From Clostridiales bacterium (GTDB lineage Bacteria > Bacillota > Clostridia > Lachnospirales > Lachnospiraceae), in assembly GCA_021199135.1 (NCBI GenBank), contig JAJQIQ010000171.1, forward strand, positions 1 to 8,013: 8,013 bases of DNA, written 5' to 3'. The notes beneath the pieces were generated by a model. That model saw nothing but the letters and a program-made list of their open reading frames with translations, made no database searches and was not told the DNA's origin. Positions 1 through 5,818 of the stretch are shown one piece after another. A program made the position numbers and the translations under genes. How positions within the stretch are numbered: position 1 is the stretch's first letter; each line of letters opens with the position of its first letter.

Positions 1-2
1 AC

Positions 3-380
3 GGCAAGGACTGCGTCATCATAGGCCGCAGCAACATTGTCGGCAAGCCGATGGCGCTGCTCATGCTCCGCGAGAACGCGACCGTGACCATCTGCCATTC
101 GCACACGAAAAATCTTGCTGAGATATGCAGCAAGGCGGACATCCTCATCGTCGCGATAGGCAAGGCCAAGATGGTCGGCGCTGATTATGTGAAGGAGGGC
201 GCGACCGTCATTGACGTCGGGATGGACCGCGACGAGAACGGCAAGCTCTGCGGCGACGTGGACTTCGATGCGGTCAAAGATAAAGCGGCTTACATCACGC
301 CGGTCCCGGGCGGCGTCGGCCCCATGACGATCGCGATGCTGATGAAAAATTGCGTTGAGGCCATGAAGTTATATTCATAA
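3..380 (+). CDS. folD: FolD bifunctional methylenetetrahydrofolate dehydrogenase/cyclohydrolase, C-terminal part
   Basis: The window opens inside this gene; only the last 125 codons are present, in the frame starting at base 3. FolD oxidises 5,10-methylene-THF to methenyl-THF with NAD(P)+ and hydrolyses that to 10-formyl-THF in the cytoplasm, feeding one-carbon units to purine and formyl-Met synthesis. The fragment starts in the Rossmann NAD(P)-binding domain with the family signature [14 protein letters not shown]. It continues through the [13 protein letters not shown] and GATVIDVG segments and ends with the diagnostic [14 protein letters not shown] motif about 20 residues before the C-terminus. 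The end is intact (stop at 378-380). There is no clear terminator in the AT-rich 56-base gap to the next gene, so read-through into it is possible. The ATG at 51 is internal and not the start. Confidence 0.96.
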   Translation, partial: GKDCVIIGRSNIVGKPMALLMLRENATVTICHSHTKNLAEICSKADILIVAIGKAKMVGADYVKEGATVIDVGMDRDENGKLCGDVDFDAVKDKAAYITPVPGGVGPMTIAMLMKNCVEAMKLYS

Positions 381-436
381 AAAATTATATTTACATTTAA
401 TTTTTAATAAATCATGCGTAAGGAGAGGAAGATATC

Positions 437-1750
437 ATGAAGTGCTTTTACTGTGGCAAGGATTTAAACGATGACGCGCTTTTCTGCCCCTACTGCGGCA
501 AGAAGGTGGAGATGGTGCCCGAGTACAGTGTCTACGACGACGACTTCCTAAAGGAGGTGCTCGCGGAGGAGAACCAGGCGCAGCAACAGAAGGCCGATGG
601 CACAAGCCCGGAGGGCGGCACGGCAAACCCGAGCGTCCCGGAAAATCCGGAGGACCCTGAGAACCCGGAAGATGCGGAGGAATTGGAGAAGACCGAGGCC
701 GAGAAGAAGAAGATGCGGACCATGTACATCGTCTTCGGGTGCATAATTGCGGCGGTCGTCGTGGTTGTCATTGTCCTCATCGTCATGCTCAATACCAAGA
801 GCAACAATGACGCATCGTTCGACTATCAAGTGCAGATGGCCGAGGAGGCCTACGCCGACGGCGACATCAACTCCGCGATCGAGCACTACGAGAACGCGCT
901 CATCCTCGACTCTTCCAACCTGGAGATCCGCCTGATCCTCGCGCAGATCTATTATGAGCGGGGAGACTACGACTCCGCGGAGGACATGTGCCTGGAGATC
1001 TTGAAGAAGGACAGCGCGAACGCGGACGCCTGCGAGCTCCTCATACAGATTTACGAGATCCAGAAGGATTACGACGCGATAGTCGAGCTCTACGGCGAGG
1101 TCGACGAGAGCCTCTCCGACATGTTCGCGGCCTATGTGGTCACAGAGCCGGAGTTCAGCCTCGACGAGGGCACATATTCCGAGTATCAAACGCTCACGCT
1201 CTCGACGAGCGGCGACTATGAGATCTACTACACGACGGACGGCTCAGACCCGACGCTTCGGGGTGAGCGCTATACCGATCCGATAGAGCTCGACGAGAAC
1301 GCGACGACATACACGATAATGGCGGTCTGCATGAATGACAAGGGGATATACGGCGACGTGGCGACGAGGACATACACGATAAACCTCTCCGCGCCCGACA
1401 TGCCGATCGTGACCCCGGACGGCGGCGACTTCGGCGTCGAGACGACGGTGACTGTCACCGTGCCTGACGGCTGCAGCGCGTACTACACCTGGGACGGCAC
1501 CGACCCGAACACGTCAAGCAGCAAGTATGACGGGCCGATCACGGTGCCGGAGGGCAACAACATCCTCTCCGTCATCATCGTCGACAATGACACGAACCTC
1601 TCGTCCGCGGTCTACCGCGGGAACTTCATATACTATGTGGAGGAGGAAGAGGAGCCGGAGGATGCCGATGACGGCACCGGCGACGATGTCACGGATGATG
1701 CCCCCGCCGACGATTCGGACACCGCGGAGGATTCGGACCTTTCCGAATAG
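437..1750 (+). CDS. Zinc-ribbon, single-pass membrane protein with TPR and two chitobiase-like C-terminal repeats
   Basis: A 437-residue protein of modular design. Residues 3-20 hold a zinc ribbon (CFYC...CPYC, two CxxC knuckles). Residues 30-93 are an acidic, Pro/Glu-rich linker with imperfect PEN/PED repeats. Residues 96-118 form one hydrophobic membrane span preceded by lysines (KKK), which predicts the ribbon inside and the rest outside. Residues 127-225 form about three TPR-like helical hairpins (for example AEEAYADGDINSAIEHYENA). Residues 239-316 and 322-398 are two beta-rich repeats, each with the signature YYTxDGxDP (264-272 and 349-357), as in the chitobiase/hexosaminidase C-terminal and Fn3-associated families. 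Residues 402-437 are a very acidic tail. Start: AGGAG at 421-425 lies well placed before the ATG. Its function is unknown; a sensor or scaffold with an extracytoplasmic binding part is inferred. No catalytic motif is visible. Confidence 0.9.
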   Translation: MKCFYCGKDLNDDALFCPYCGKKVEMVPEYSVYDDDFLKEVLAEENQAQQQKADGTSPEGGTANPSVPENPEDPENPEDAEELEKTEAEKKKMRTMYIVFGCIIAAVVVVVIVLIVMLNTKSNNDASFDYQVQMAEEAYADGDINSAIEHYENALILDSSNLEIRLILAQIYYERGDYDSAEDMCLEILKKDSANADACELLIQIYEIQKDYDAIVELYGEVDESLSDMFAAYVVTEPEFSLDEGTYSEYQTLTLSTSGDYEIYYTTDGSDPTLRGERYTDPIELDENATTYTIMAVCMNDKGIYGDVATRTYTINLSAPDMPIVTPDGGDFGVETTVTVTVPDGCSAYYTWDGTDPNTSSSKYDGPITVPEGNNILSVIIVDNDTNLSSAVYRGNFIYYVEEEEEPEDADDGTGDDVTDDAPADDSDTAEDSDLSE

Positions 1751-1788
1751 GATTGTAGTTATCACGTGTGCGAGGGGGGGAGATGACC

Positions 1789-2382
1789 ATGAAGAAAATC
1801 ATAACCATAGGCCGGGAGTTCGGCGCGGGTGGCGGGGAAATCGGAAGGCGGCTGTCCGAGACGCTTGGGATCCCGTATTACGACAAGGACATAATCCTCA
1901 GGACGGCGATCGCGAACAAGAAGCTCGATCCCGAATTGGTGCGCAAGTGGGATGAGCGGGTCCCGAAGAGCTTCGGTTTTGCCCAGAGCCTGTTCGATTT
2001 CTACAACAGGCCGCTGGACGAGGAGCTGTGGATAGGACAGAGGGACGCGATCCGCGAGATGGCAAACAGGGAGAGTTGCGTGATTGTCGGGCGCAACAGC
2101 GACTATATCCTAGGCGAGTTCGACCACTGCCTGAAAGTGTTCATCCATGCAGATTTCCAGTGGCGAGCAAATCGCATGTCAGGGCTTATGGAGGAGGAGA
2201 CCCCAATGCTGCAGGTCATGGCCGATGTCCGGCAGGTGGACCGCGCGAGAAAGCGCTACTGTGAGCATTATACCCATCAGGTATACGGGGATGCGAGAAA
2301 TTTCGACTTGACGCTCAACACTGGAAAGCTCGGGATCGACCGCGCACTGGAGCTTGTGCTCGCCGCAGCGGAGGGAATTTAA
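1789..2382 (+). CDS. Cytidylate kinase-like family protein (Cytidylate_kin2 type)
   Basis: A 197-residue cytoplasmic P-loop protein. It begins MKKIITIGREFGAGGGEIG, the glycine-rich nucleotide-binding start typical of the cytidylate-kinase-like family, in which the classic GKS/T lysine is absent. SCVIVGRNSDYIL (96-108) matches the second core strand of the family, and DRARKRYCEHYT (151-162) is an arginine-rich, LID-like segment. Family members are predicted to phosphorylate nucleoside monophosphates, but the true substrate of this branch is not established and it should not be taken as the housekeeping Cmk. The start at 1789 is chosen because GGGAG at 1778-1782 sits 6 bases before it. In-frame ATG 1783 abuts that purine run, and GTG 1768 lies upstream of it. 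Only 38 bases separate it from the preceding gene, so the two are probably co-transcribed. Confidence 0.85.
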   Translation: MKKIITIGREFGAGGGEIGRRLSETLGIPYYDKDIILRTAIANKKLDPELVRKWDERVPKSFGFAQSLFDFYNRPLDEELWIGQRDAIREMANRESCVIVGRNSDYILGEFDHCLKVFIHADFQWRANRMSGLMEEETPMLQVMADVRQVDRARKRYCEHYTHQVYGDARNFDLTLNTGKLGIDRALELVLAAAEGI

Positions 2383-2391
2383 AGGTTCTCC

Positions 2392-2420
2392 TTGACAAGC
2401 GACAAAAAAATATATATACT
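2392..2420 (+). promoter_or_regulatory. Sigma-A-type promoter of the amino-acid ABC transporter operon
   Basis: A perfect -35 TTGACA (2392-2397) and a -10 TATACT (2415-2420) are separated by 17 bases, with an A-rich run in the spacer. Transcription would start near 2427, giving a leader of about 90 bases before the receptor gene at 2517. The -35 lies 9 bases after the stop of the upstream kinase-like gene, so the transporter operon is transcriptionally separate from that cluster. Confidence 0.82.
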
Positions 2421-2433
2421 AACTGGGAGCATC

Positions 2434-2471
2434 AAAGGCGGTGTAAAGGTTAAGTTACACCGTCTTTTTTT
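2434..2471 (+). terminator. Intrinsic-terminator-like hairpin in the leader (possible attenuator)
   Basis: Arms GGCGGTGTAA (2437-2446) and TTACACCGTC (2455-2464) form a 10-bp stem with one G-U pair and the 8-base loop AGGTTAAG. Seven T follow (2465-2471), and the stem can extend by three A-T pairs (AAA 2434-2436). It lies downstream of the -10 box but upstream of the first gene, with only about 10 transcribed bases before it. It may attenuate the operon, or end read-through from the upstream cluster. Confidence 0.7.
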
Positions 2472-2516
2472 CTTGGTGTTCAATACGGCACAGCCGAAAA
2501 GAAAAGGAGAGAAGAC

Positions 2517-3320
2517 ATGAAAAAGAAATTAGTGACAGCGGCCCTGGTGGCATGCATGGCCCTGTCCGCAGTAGCGTGCGGTTCGGGCAGCGATTCCGGC
2601 AGCAGCGCATCAAGCGGTTCGACGGAATCCTCATCATCAAGCGGCAAGACATGGATCATCGCGATGGACACCGTGTTCAGGCCGTTTGAGTACACGGATG
2701 AGAACGGAGATTTCGTCGGAATCGACGTCGACATCCTAAAGGCGGTCTCAGAGGATCAGGGATTTGACGTCGAGATCCAGAGCCTTGGCTGGGATGCGGC
2801 GGTGGCGGCAGTGCAGGCAGGCCAGGCCGACGCGCTTTTGGCGGGCGCGAGCATCACGGATGAGCGCAAGGAGTCCGGCTGGATTTTCTCAGACGGATAT
2901 TACAATGCGACCCAGTCATTCGTCGTGGCGGAGGACAGCGACATCTCAAGCTATGAAGACCTCGAGGGCAAGAACGTGGCGGTAAAGAACGGCACTGCGG
3001 GCGCGGACTTTGCCGACAGCTTAAAGGACGAGTACGGATTTACCGTGACCGTTTTTGACGATTCCCCGACGATGTACCAGGACGTAATTCTCGGCAACAG
3101 CGCGGCCTGCGTTGAGGACACCCCGATCATGGCGGACAACATAAAGACCGGAGGCCTTGCGCTCAAGATCGTGGACGATTTGCACAACGACGGCGCCGAC
3201 TATGGGTTTGCCATCATGAACGAGGACAACCAGGAGCTCCTCGACATGTTCAACGCAGGGCTGGCGGACATCAAGGCGGACGGCACGTACGACGAGATCA
3301 TCGCTACCTATCTGGAATAG
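2517..3320 (+). CDS. Amino-acid ABC transporter substrate-binding lipoprotein
   Basis: A 267-residue receptor of the SBP_bac_3 family, which captures a polar amino acid outside the membrane and delivers it to the permease. Residues 1-20 form a signal peptide (MKKK plus a hydrophobic core) ending at Cys21 in AVAC-G, a slightly non-canonical lipobox. A Ser/Gly linker (22-43) tethers the lipidated protein to the membrane. The mature domain shows FRPFEY (54-59), GIDVDILKAV (68-77) and ITDERKES (113-120), whose Arg117 is at the usual ligand-carboxylate position. GKNVAVKNGTAGADF (151-165) and ACVEDTPIM (197-205) come from the second lobe. The length is normal. AAGGAGA at 2504-2510 sets the start. 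It is the first gene of the operon with the permease and ATPase that follow. Which amino acid is carried cannot be read from the sequence; glutamine- or cystine-type receptors are both plausible. Confidence 0.94.
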   Translation: MKKKLVTAALVACMALSAVACGSGSDSGSSASSGSTESSSSSGKTWIIAMDTVFRPFEYTDENGDFVGIDVDILKAVSEDQGFDVEIQSLGWDAAVAAVQAGQADALLAGASITDERKESGWIFSDGYYNATQSFVVAEDSDISSYEDLEGKNVAVKNGTAGADFADSLKDEYGFTVTVFDDSPTMYQDVILGNSAACVEDTPIMADNIKTGGLALKIVDDLHNDGADYGFAIMNEDNQELLDMFNAGLADIKADGTYDEIIATYLE

Positions 3321-3372
3321 CAGTTTTGGAGCTTTTGTAAGAGGAGTCGGCAAATAAGGAGTATTTGAGCCC

Positions 3373-4041
3373 ATGATTTACATTATTCAAGTATATGGAA
3401 CCATGCTTTTGGCGGCGCTTGGGAAAACGCTTCTGATGACGCTGGCGGCCCTGGTCGCGGCGATGGTCATCGGCATGATCTTCGGCCTGATGAACGTGGG
3501 GCACGTCAGGGTGCTCAACCTGATCGGGACCGTCTATGTCGACGCCGTCCGCGGCGTGCCGCTGATCGTGTTGGCGTATTTCATTTATTTCGGCGTTCCG
3601 GCCGGGATACAGGGCATAGGATTTTCAGGTTTCAGGCTCACCGCGTTTCAGGCCGGGATGATCGCCCTTTCGATGAACTGCGGCGCCTATATGGCGGAAA
3701 TCATAAGGGCGGGAATCGAGAGCGTGGACCGGGGGCAGATGGAGGCAGGAAGAAGCCTCGGGCTTTCATACGGCTCTACAATGGCTTTTATCGTCGTACC
3801 GCAGGCGGTTCGCACGATGATACCGTCGATCATCAACCAGTTTATCATCACCCTGAAGGATACGTCGATCTTGTCGGTGATCGGATTCGCAGAGCTGACG
3901 AACGTGGGCAAGACCATCATGGGCAATACTTTCAGGAATTTGCAGACATGGGCAATCATCGGCGTCATGTACCTTATCGTCATAGTAGCCCTGAGCAGGG
4001 TTGCCAAGCTGCTTGAGAGGAGGGTGAACCGTGGAAGATAG
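3373..4041 (+). CDS. Amino-acid ABC transporter permease (HisM/GlnP family)
   Basis: A 222-residue integral membrane protein forming the translocation channel, probably as a homodimer because only one permease gene is present. Hydrophobic segments lie at about 10-40, 48-76, 86-108, 136-160 and 192-212. The EAA loop that docks with the ATPase is clear at 124-145: [16 protein letters not shown], followed by VVPQA. Further family features are the early [17 protein letters not shown] (57-73) and [14 protein letters not shown] (162-175) near the end. AAGGAG at 3356-3361 lies 11 bases before the ATG, a rather long gap. No promoter is visible in the 52 bases after the receptor gene. Its last 11 bases overlap the start of the ATPase gene in another frame, suggesting translational coupling. 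Confidence 0.95.
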   Translation: MIYIIQVYGTMLLAALGKTLLMTLAALVAAMVIGMIFGLMNVGHVRVLNLIGTVYVDAVRGVPLIVLAYFIYFGVPAGIQGIGFSGFRLTAFQAGMIALSMNCGAYMAEIIRAGIESVDRGQMEAGRSLGLSYGSTMAFIVVPQAVRTMIPSIINQFIITLKDTSILSVIGFAELTNVGKTIMGNTFRNLQTWAIIGVMYLIVIVALSRVAKLLERRVNRGR

Positions 4042-4771
4042 GGAGTGCAAGATCCATGTCGAGAATCTGAAGAAAAATTTCGGGAAGCTCGAGGTGCTAA
4101 AGGACATAAACCTCGACATATACGAGGGCGAGGTCGTGGTCGTCTTAGGACCGTCCGGGAGCGGGAAATCCACGTTGCTGCGCTGCATAAACAGGCTGGA
4201 GACGGCGACCGGCGGGCAGATTGTCGTAAACGGATACGACATAACGGACAAGCATACGGACATCAACAAGGCGCGGGAAAATATCGGGATGGTATTCCAG
4301 CACTTCAACCTGTTCAACCACCTGACCGTCCTGGGCAACATGACGCTGGCCCCCAAGCACCTTAAGACCATGAACAAGGCGCAGGCCCAGGAGGAGGCGC
4401 TTCGGCTTTTGCACCGGGTCAACCTTGACGACAAGGCGGACGCCTATCCAAGCCAGCTCTCCGGCGGCCAGAAGCAGCGCGTGGCCATCGCGAGGGCGCT
4501 CGAGATGAAGCCGAGCATAATGCTCTTTGACGAGCCGACGAGCGCACTCGACCCGGAGATGGTCGGCGAGGTGCTCGCGGTCATGAAGGAGCTGGCGAAG
4601 GACGGGATGACAATGATCGTGGTCACCCACGAGATTGGATTCGCCAGGGAGGTCGCCAGCCGCGTGATCTTCATGGAGGGCGGATATATCGTGGAGGAGG
4701 GCACTCCTGACGAGGTGATCCTGCACCCCAAGGAGCCCCGCACCATCGACTTCCTCAGCAAAGTTTTATAG
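4031..4771 (+). CDS. Amino-acid ABC transporter ATP-binding protein (GlnQ-like)
   Basis: A 246-residue cytoplasmic ATPase that powers import by the preceding permease. All nucleotide-binding motifs are present: Walker [10 protein letters not shown] (40-48), Q-loop Gln90 in [17 protein letters not shown] signature [15 protein letters not shown] (143-157), Walker [13 protein letters not shown] (163-174, catalytic Glu168) and switch His200 in VVTHE. The [11 protein letters not shown] stretch and the length are typical of the polar-amino-acid (GlnQ/HisP) subfamily. Translation starts at GTG 4031, inside the end of the permease gene. AGGAGG at 4018-4023 with 7-base spacing decides this start. It is the last gene of the operon and is followed after 11 bases by a GC-rich hairpin. 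Confidence 0.95.
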   Translation: MEDRECKIHVENLKKNFGKLEVLKDINLDIYEGEVVVVLGPSGSGKSTLLRCINRLETATGGQIVVNGYDITDKHTDINKARENIGMVFQHFNLFNHLTVLGNMTLAPKHLKTMNKAQAQEEALRLLHRVNLDDKADAYPSQLSGGQKQRVAIARALEMKPSIMLFDEPTSALDPEMVGEVLAVMKELAKDGMTMIVVTHEIGFAREVASRVIFMEGGYIVEEGTPDEVILHPKEPRTIDFLSKVL

Positions 4772-4782
4772 GACATCAAACC

Positions 4783-4821
4783 AGCGCCCGCTCCCCCTTT
4801 CCAAGACTATGAGCGGGCGCT
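4783..4821 (+). terminator. GC-rich hairpin after the ABC operon; also a member of the dispersed repeat family
   Basis: Perfect 11-bp arms AGCGCCCGCTC (4783-4793) and GAGCGGGCGCT (4811-4821) enclose a 17-base loop. The U-tract is poor (TATCTT), so termination may be weak or it may act as an mRNA 3' stabiliser. Read on the minus strand it begins GCGCCCGCTCATAGTCTTGG and continues into AGGGGGAGCG, the same motif found at 4908-4936, 7749-7785, 7803-7838 and, inverted, 7921-7951. Confidence 0.65.
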
Positions 4822-4844
4822 ATCTTCATGCCACGACCCGCGGC

Positions 4845-4936
4845 GGTGCTTTGGTACGCCGATGAAGCGTCGCGCAGGAAAGTCGTCGCCGACAATGTTC
4901 GGCTCGCTCCTCCTTCCTAAGATTTTCGAGCAGCTG
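4845..4936 (-). repeat. Dispersed structured repeat, copy 1 (full-length type)
   Basis: Read on the minus strand this stretch aligns with plus-strand 7803-7891 over about 90 bases. By eye roughly three quarters of the bases match, with short indels. Shared landmarks are CTCGAAAATCTTAGGAAGG, then GAGCCGAACATTGTCGGCGA, then TGCGCGACGC, then ACCAAAGC. It contains a small hairpin, GCCGA/TCGGC around a 6-base loop (4888-4903), and a second stem TGCGC/GCGTA (4855-4859 with 4872-4876). The indels shift the reading frame between copies, which argues against a protein. Function unknown. Confidence 0.72.
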
Positions 4937-4955
4937 GAAATTTTTGCAATTTGGC

Positions 4956-4988
4956 TTCACATAGACAAATTTGCTTGACAATTGTGAA
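4956..4988. promoter_or_regulatory. Candidate operator for BrnA around the brnTA -35 box
   Basis: An inverted pair TTCACA (4956-4961) and TGTGAA (4983-4988) brackets the -35 hexamer, with two inner 8-base palindromes CAAATTTG (4966-4973) and ACAATTGT (4978-4985). BrnA antitoxins are known to repress their own promoter. That these particular repeats are the binding site is inference. Confidence 0.35.
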
Positions 4989-5002
4989 TTTATATGTATA
5001 AT
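4975..5002 (+). promoter_or_regulatory. Promoter of brnTA, predicted to give a leaderless transcript
   Basis: TTGACA (4975-4980) and TATAAT (4997-5002), both perfect, are separated by 16 bases. The expected transcription start, about 7 bases after the -10, falls at 5008-5010, on the ATG at 5009. No ribosome site precedes that ATG. Confidence 0.8.
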
Positions 5003-5008
5003 ATAAAT

Positions 5009-5299
5009 ATGGAATACATACGATTTGAGTGGGACGAAAATAAAAACCGCATAAACCAAAGAAAGCATGGCATATCATTTGATGAAGCGATATCAGTCTT
5101 TTACGATGAGAATGCGCTTGTGATAGATGACCCAGATCACTCGGATACAGAAGACCGGTTTATTATTTTGGGTTTGAGTGAAAATGCAAATTTGCTGGTG
5201 GTATGTCATTGCTATCGTTGCTCTGAAACTGTTATACGCTTGATTTCTGCAAGGAAAGCAACCAAAGAGGAAACTATGCAATATAATAAAATGAGGTGA
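5009..5299 (+). CDS. brnT: BrnT family type II toxin (ribonuclease)
   Basis: A 96-residue protein of the BrnT/DUF497 family, a RelE-fold ribonuclease that inhibits translation until bound by BrnA. The family pattern is easy to see: IRFEWDENKNRINQRKHGIS (4-23), then FDEAISVFYDE (24-34), DPDHSDTEDRFIILGLS (41-57), LLVVCHCYR (62-70) and the C-terminal IRLISARKATKEE (76-88). ATG 5009 is preferred over in-frame ATG 4994, because the latter abuts the -10 box, upstream of the expected transcript start, and has no ribosome site. The gene is AT-rich compared with the GC-rich operon upstream, which suggests transfer. Its stop codon lies inside the ribosome site of brnA, 4 bases before the antitoxin start. 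The toxin-first order is normal for this system. Length and motifs look intact, so it is probably functional. Confidence 0.9.
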   Translation: MEYIRFEWDENKNRINQRKHGISFDEAISVFYDENALVIDDPDHSDTEDRFIILGLSENANLLVVCHCYRCSETVIRLISARKATKEETMQYNKMR

Positions 5300-5303
5300 G
5301 TTT

Positions 5304-5513
5304 ATGAGAGACGAATATGATTTTTCCAATGCACGAAAAAATCCTTACACGAAACGTTTAAAGAAGACTATTACCATCAATCTGGATATTGACACAATAG
5401 ATTATTTCAAGGGGTTAGCGGAGACATCGGGCATCCCATATCAGACATTAATTAATATGTATTTATCGGACTGCGCCGTGAATCACAAGAAGTTGCAGAT
5501 TTCATGGTCATGA
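5304..5513 (+). CDS. brnA: BrnA family antitoxin
   Basis: A 69-residue DNA-binding antitoxin that neutralises BrnT and represses the shared promoter. DFSNARKNPYTKRLKK (6-21) and TIDYFKGLAETSGIPYQTLI (31-50), followed by NMYLSDCA, are hallmarks of the family. The layout fits a ribbon-helix-helix fold: a strand at 21-28 (KTITINLD), then helices at about 30-42 and 46-57. It is preceded by GAGGTGA (5293-5299), which overlaps the toxin stop codon and points to coupled translation. It shares the AT-rich composition of brnT. It is somewhat short but within the family range, ending KKLQISWS, which resembles the basic/aromatic tail of relatives. A two-tier terminator-like hairpin follows at 5573. Confidence 0.9.
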   Translation: MRDEYDFSNARKNPYTKRLKKTITINLDIDTIDYFKGLAETSGIPYQTLINMYLSDCAVNHKKLQISWS

Positions 5514-5572
5514 TTCCCCAGTAGTCAAGAGCAGGGATTTCTTCGCTTATGGGTAGGATGCTAATAATTACG

Positions 5573-5616
5573 CACCGCCAAAGGTCGCATAATCCGCGAC
5601 CCGAGGCGGTGTTTTT
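5573..5616 (+). terminator. Two-tier intrinsic terminator after brnTA
   Basis: The outer stem is CACCGCC (5573-5579) with GGCGGTG (5605-5611). Inside it sits GGTCGC (5583-5588) with GCGACC (5596-5601) around the loop ATAATCC. Five T follow at 5612-5616. The 59 bases between brnA and this hairpin show no other signal. The stretch 5514-5818 holds only this terminator, a promoter candidate and an untranslated leader. Confidence 0.8.
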
Positions 5617-5664
5617 GCATGTAATCAAGGAGATATAAAAATTTTATAAAGAATATTAAAAAAC

Positions 5665-5692
5665 TTGACCGGGGGGGGTACCGGTGTATCAT
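5665..5692 (+). promoter_or_regulatory. Putative promoter of the LRR protein with a G8 tract in its spacer
   Basis: TTGACC (5665-5670) and TATCAT (5687-5692) are separated by 16 bases that include eight consecutive G (5671-5678). An inverted pair ACCGG/CCGGT (5668-5672, 5681-5685) overlaps the spacer. TATAAG at 5692-5697 is an alternative -10 but would need a 21-base spacer. The leader to ATG 5819 would be about 120 bases. Confidence 0.5.
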
Positions 5693-5818
5693 ATAAGCGG
5701 TGTGTTTTTGCCCATGGCGAGGCATCTGTTCGGGCATAATCAGGTAGGCAGCGGCGTTTTGCAGCAGGGCAGGGACACACGACACAAAAACGGATTCAAG
5801 GACAGGAGGAACGAAAAA

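Noticed and set aside
381..436. Promoter before the zinc-ribbon gene
   Set aside because: The AT-rich gap contains TTTACA but no -10 at suitable spacing; co-transcription from folD is as likely.
548..1189. Long minus-strand open frame of 213 codons opposite the zinc-ribbon gene
   Set aside because: An antisense shadow caused by GC-biased codon positions of the real plus-strand gene; low-complexity Leu/Arg/Val content and no ribosome site.
1768..1788. GTG start for the cytidylate-kinase-like protein
   Set aside because: It lies upstream of the GA-rich ribosome site that best fits ATG 1789, and the family start MKKIITIGRE begins there.
4994..5008. Upstream ATG for BrnT
   Set aside because: It abuts the TATAAT -10 box, upstream of the expected transcript start, and has no ribosome site; family homology begins after the ATG at 5009.
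4826..5068. Minus-strand 80-codon ORF upstream of and overlapping brnT
   Set aside because: It spans the brnTA promoter and the decayed repeat; no recognisable domain and it conflicts with a clear toxin gene.
5684..5818. In-frame 45-codon extension of the LRR protein from GTG 5684
   Set aside because: It begins inside the presumed promoter spacer and lacks a ribosome site. ATG 5819 has AGGAGGA at good spacing and starts a proper signal peptide.
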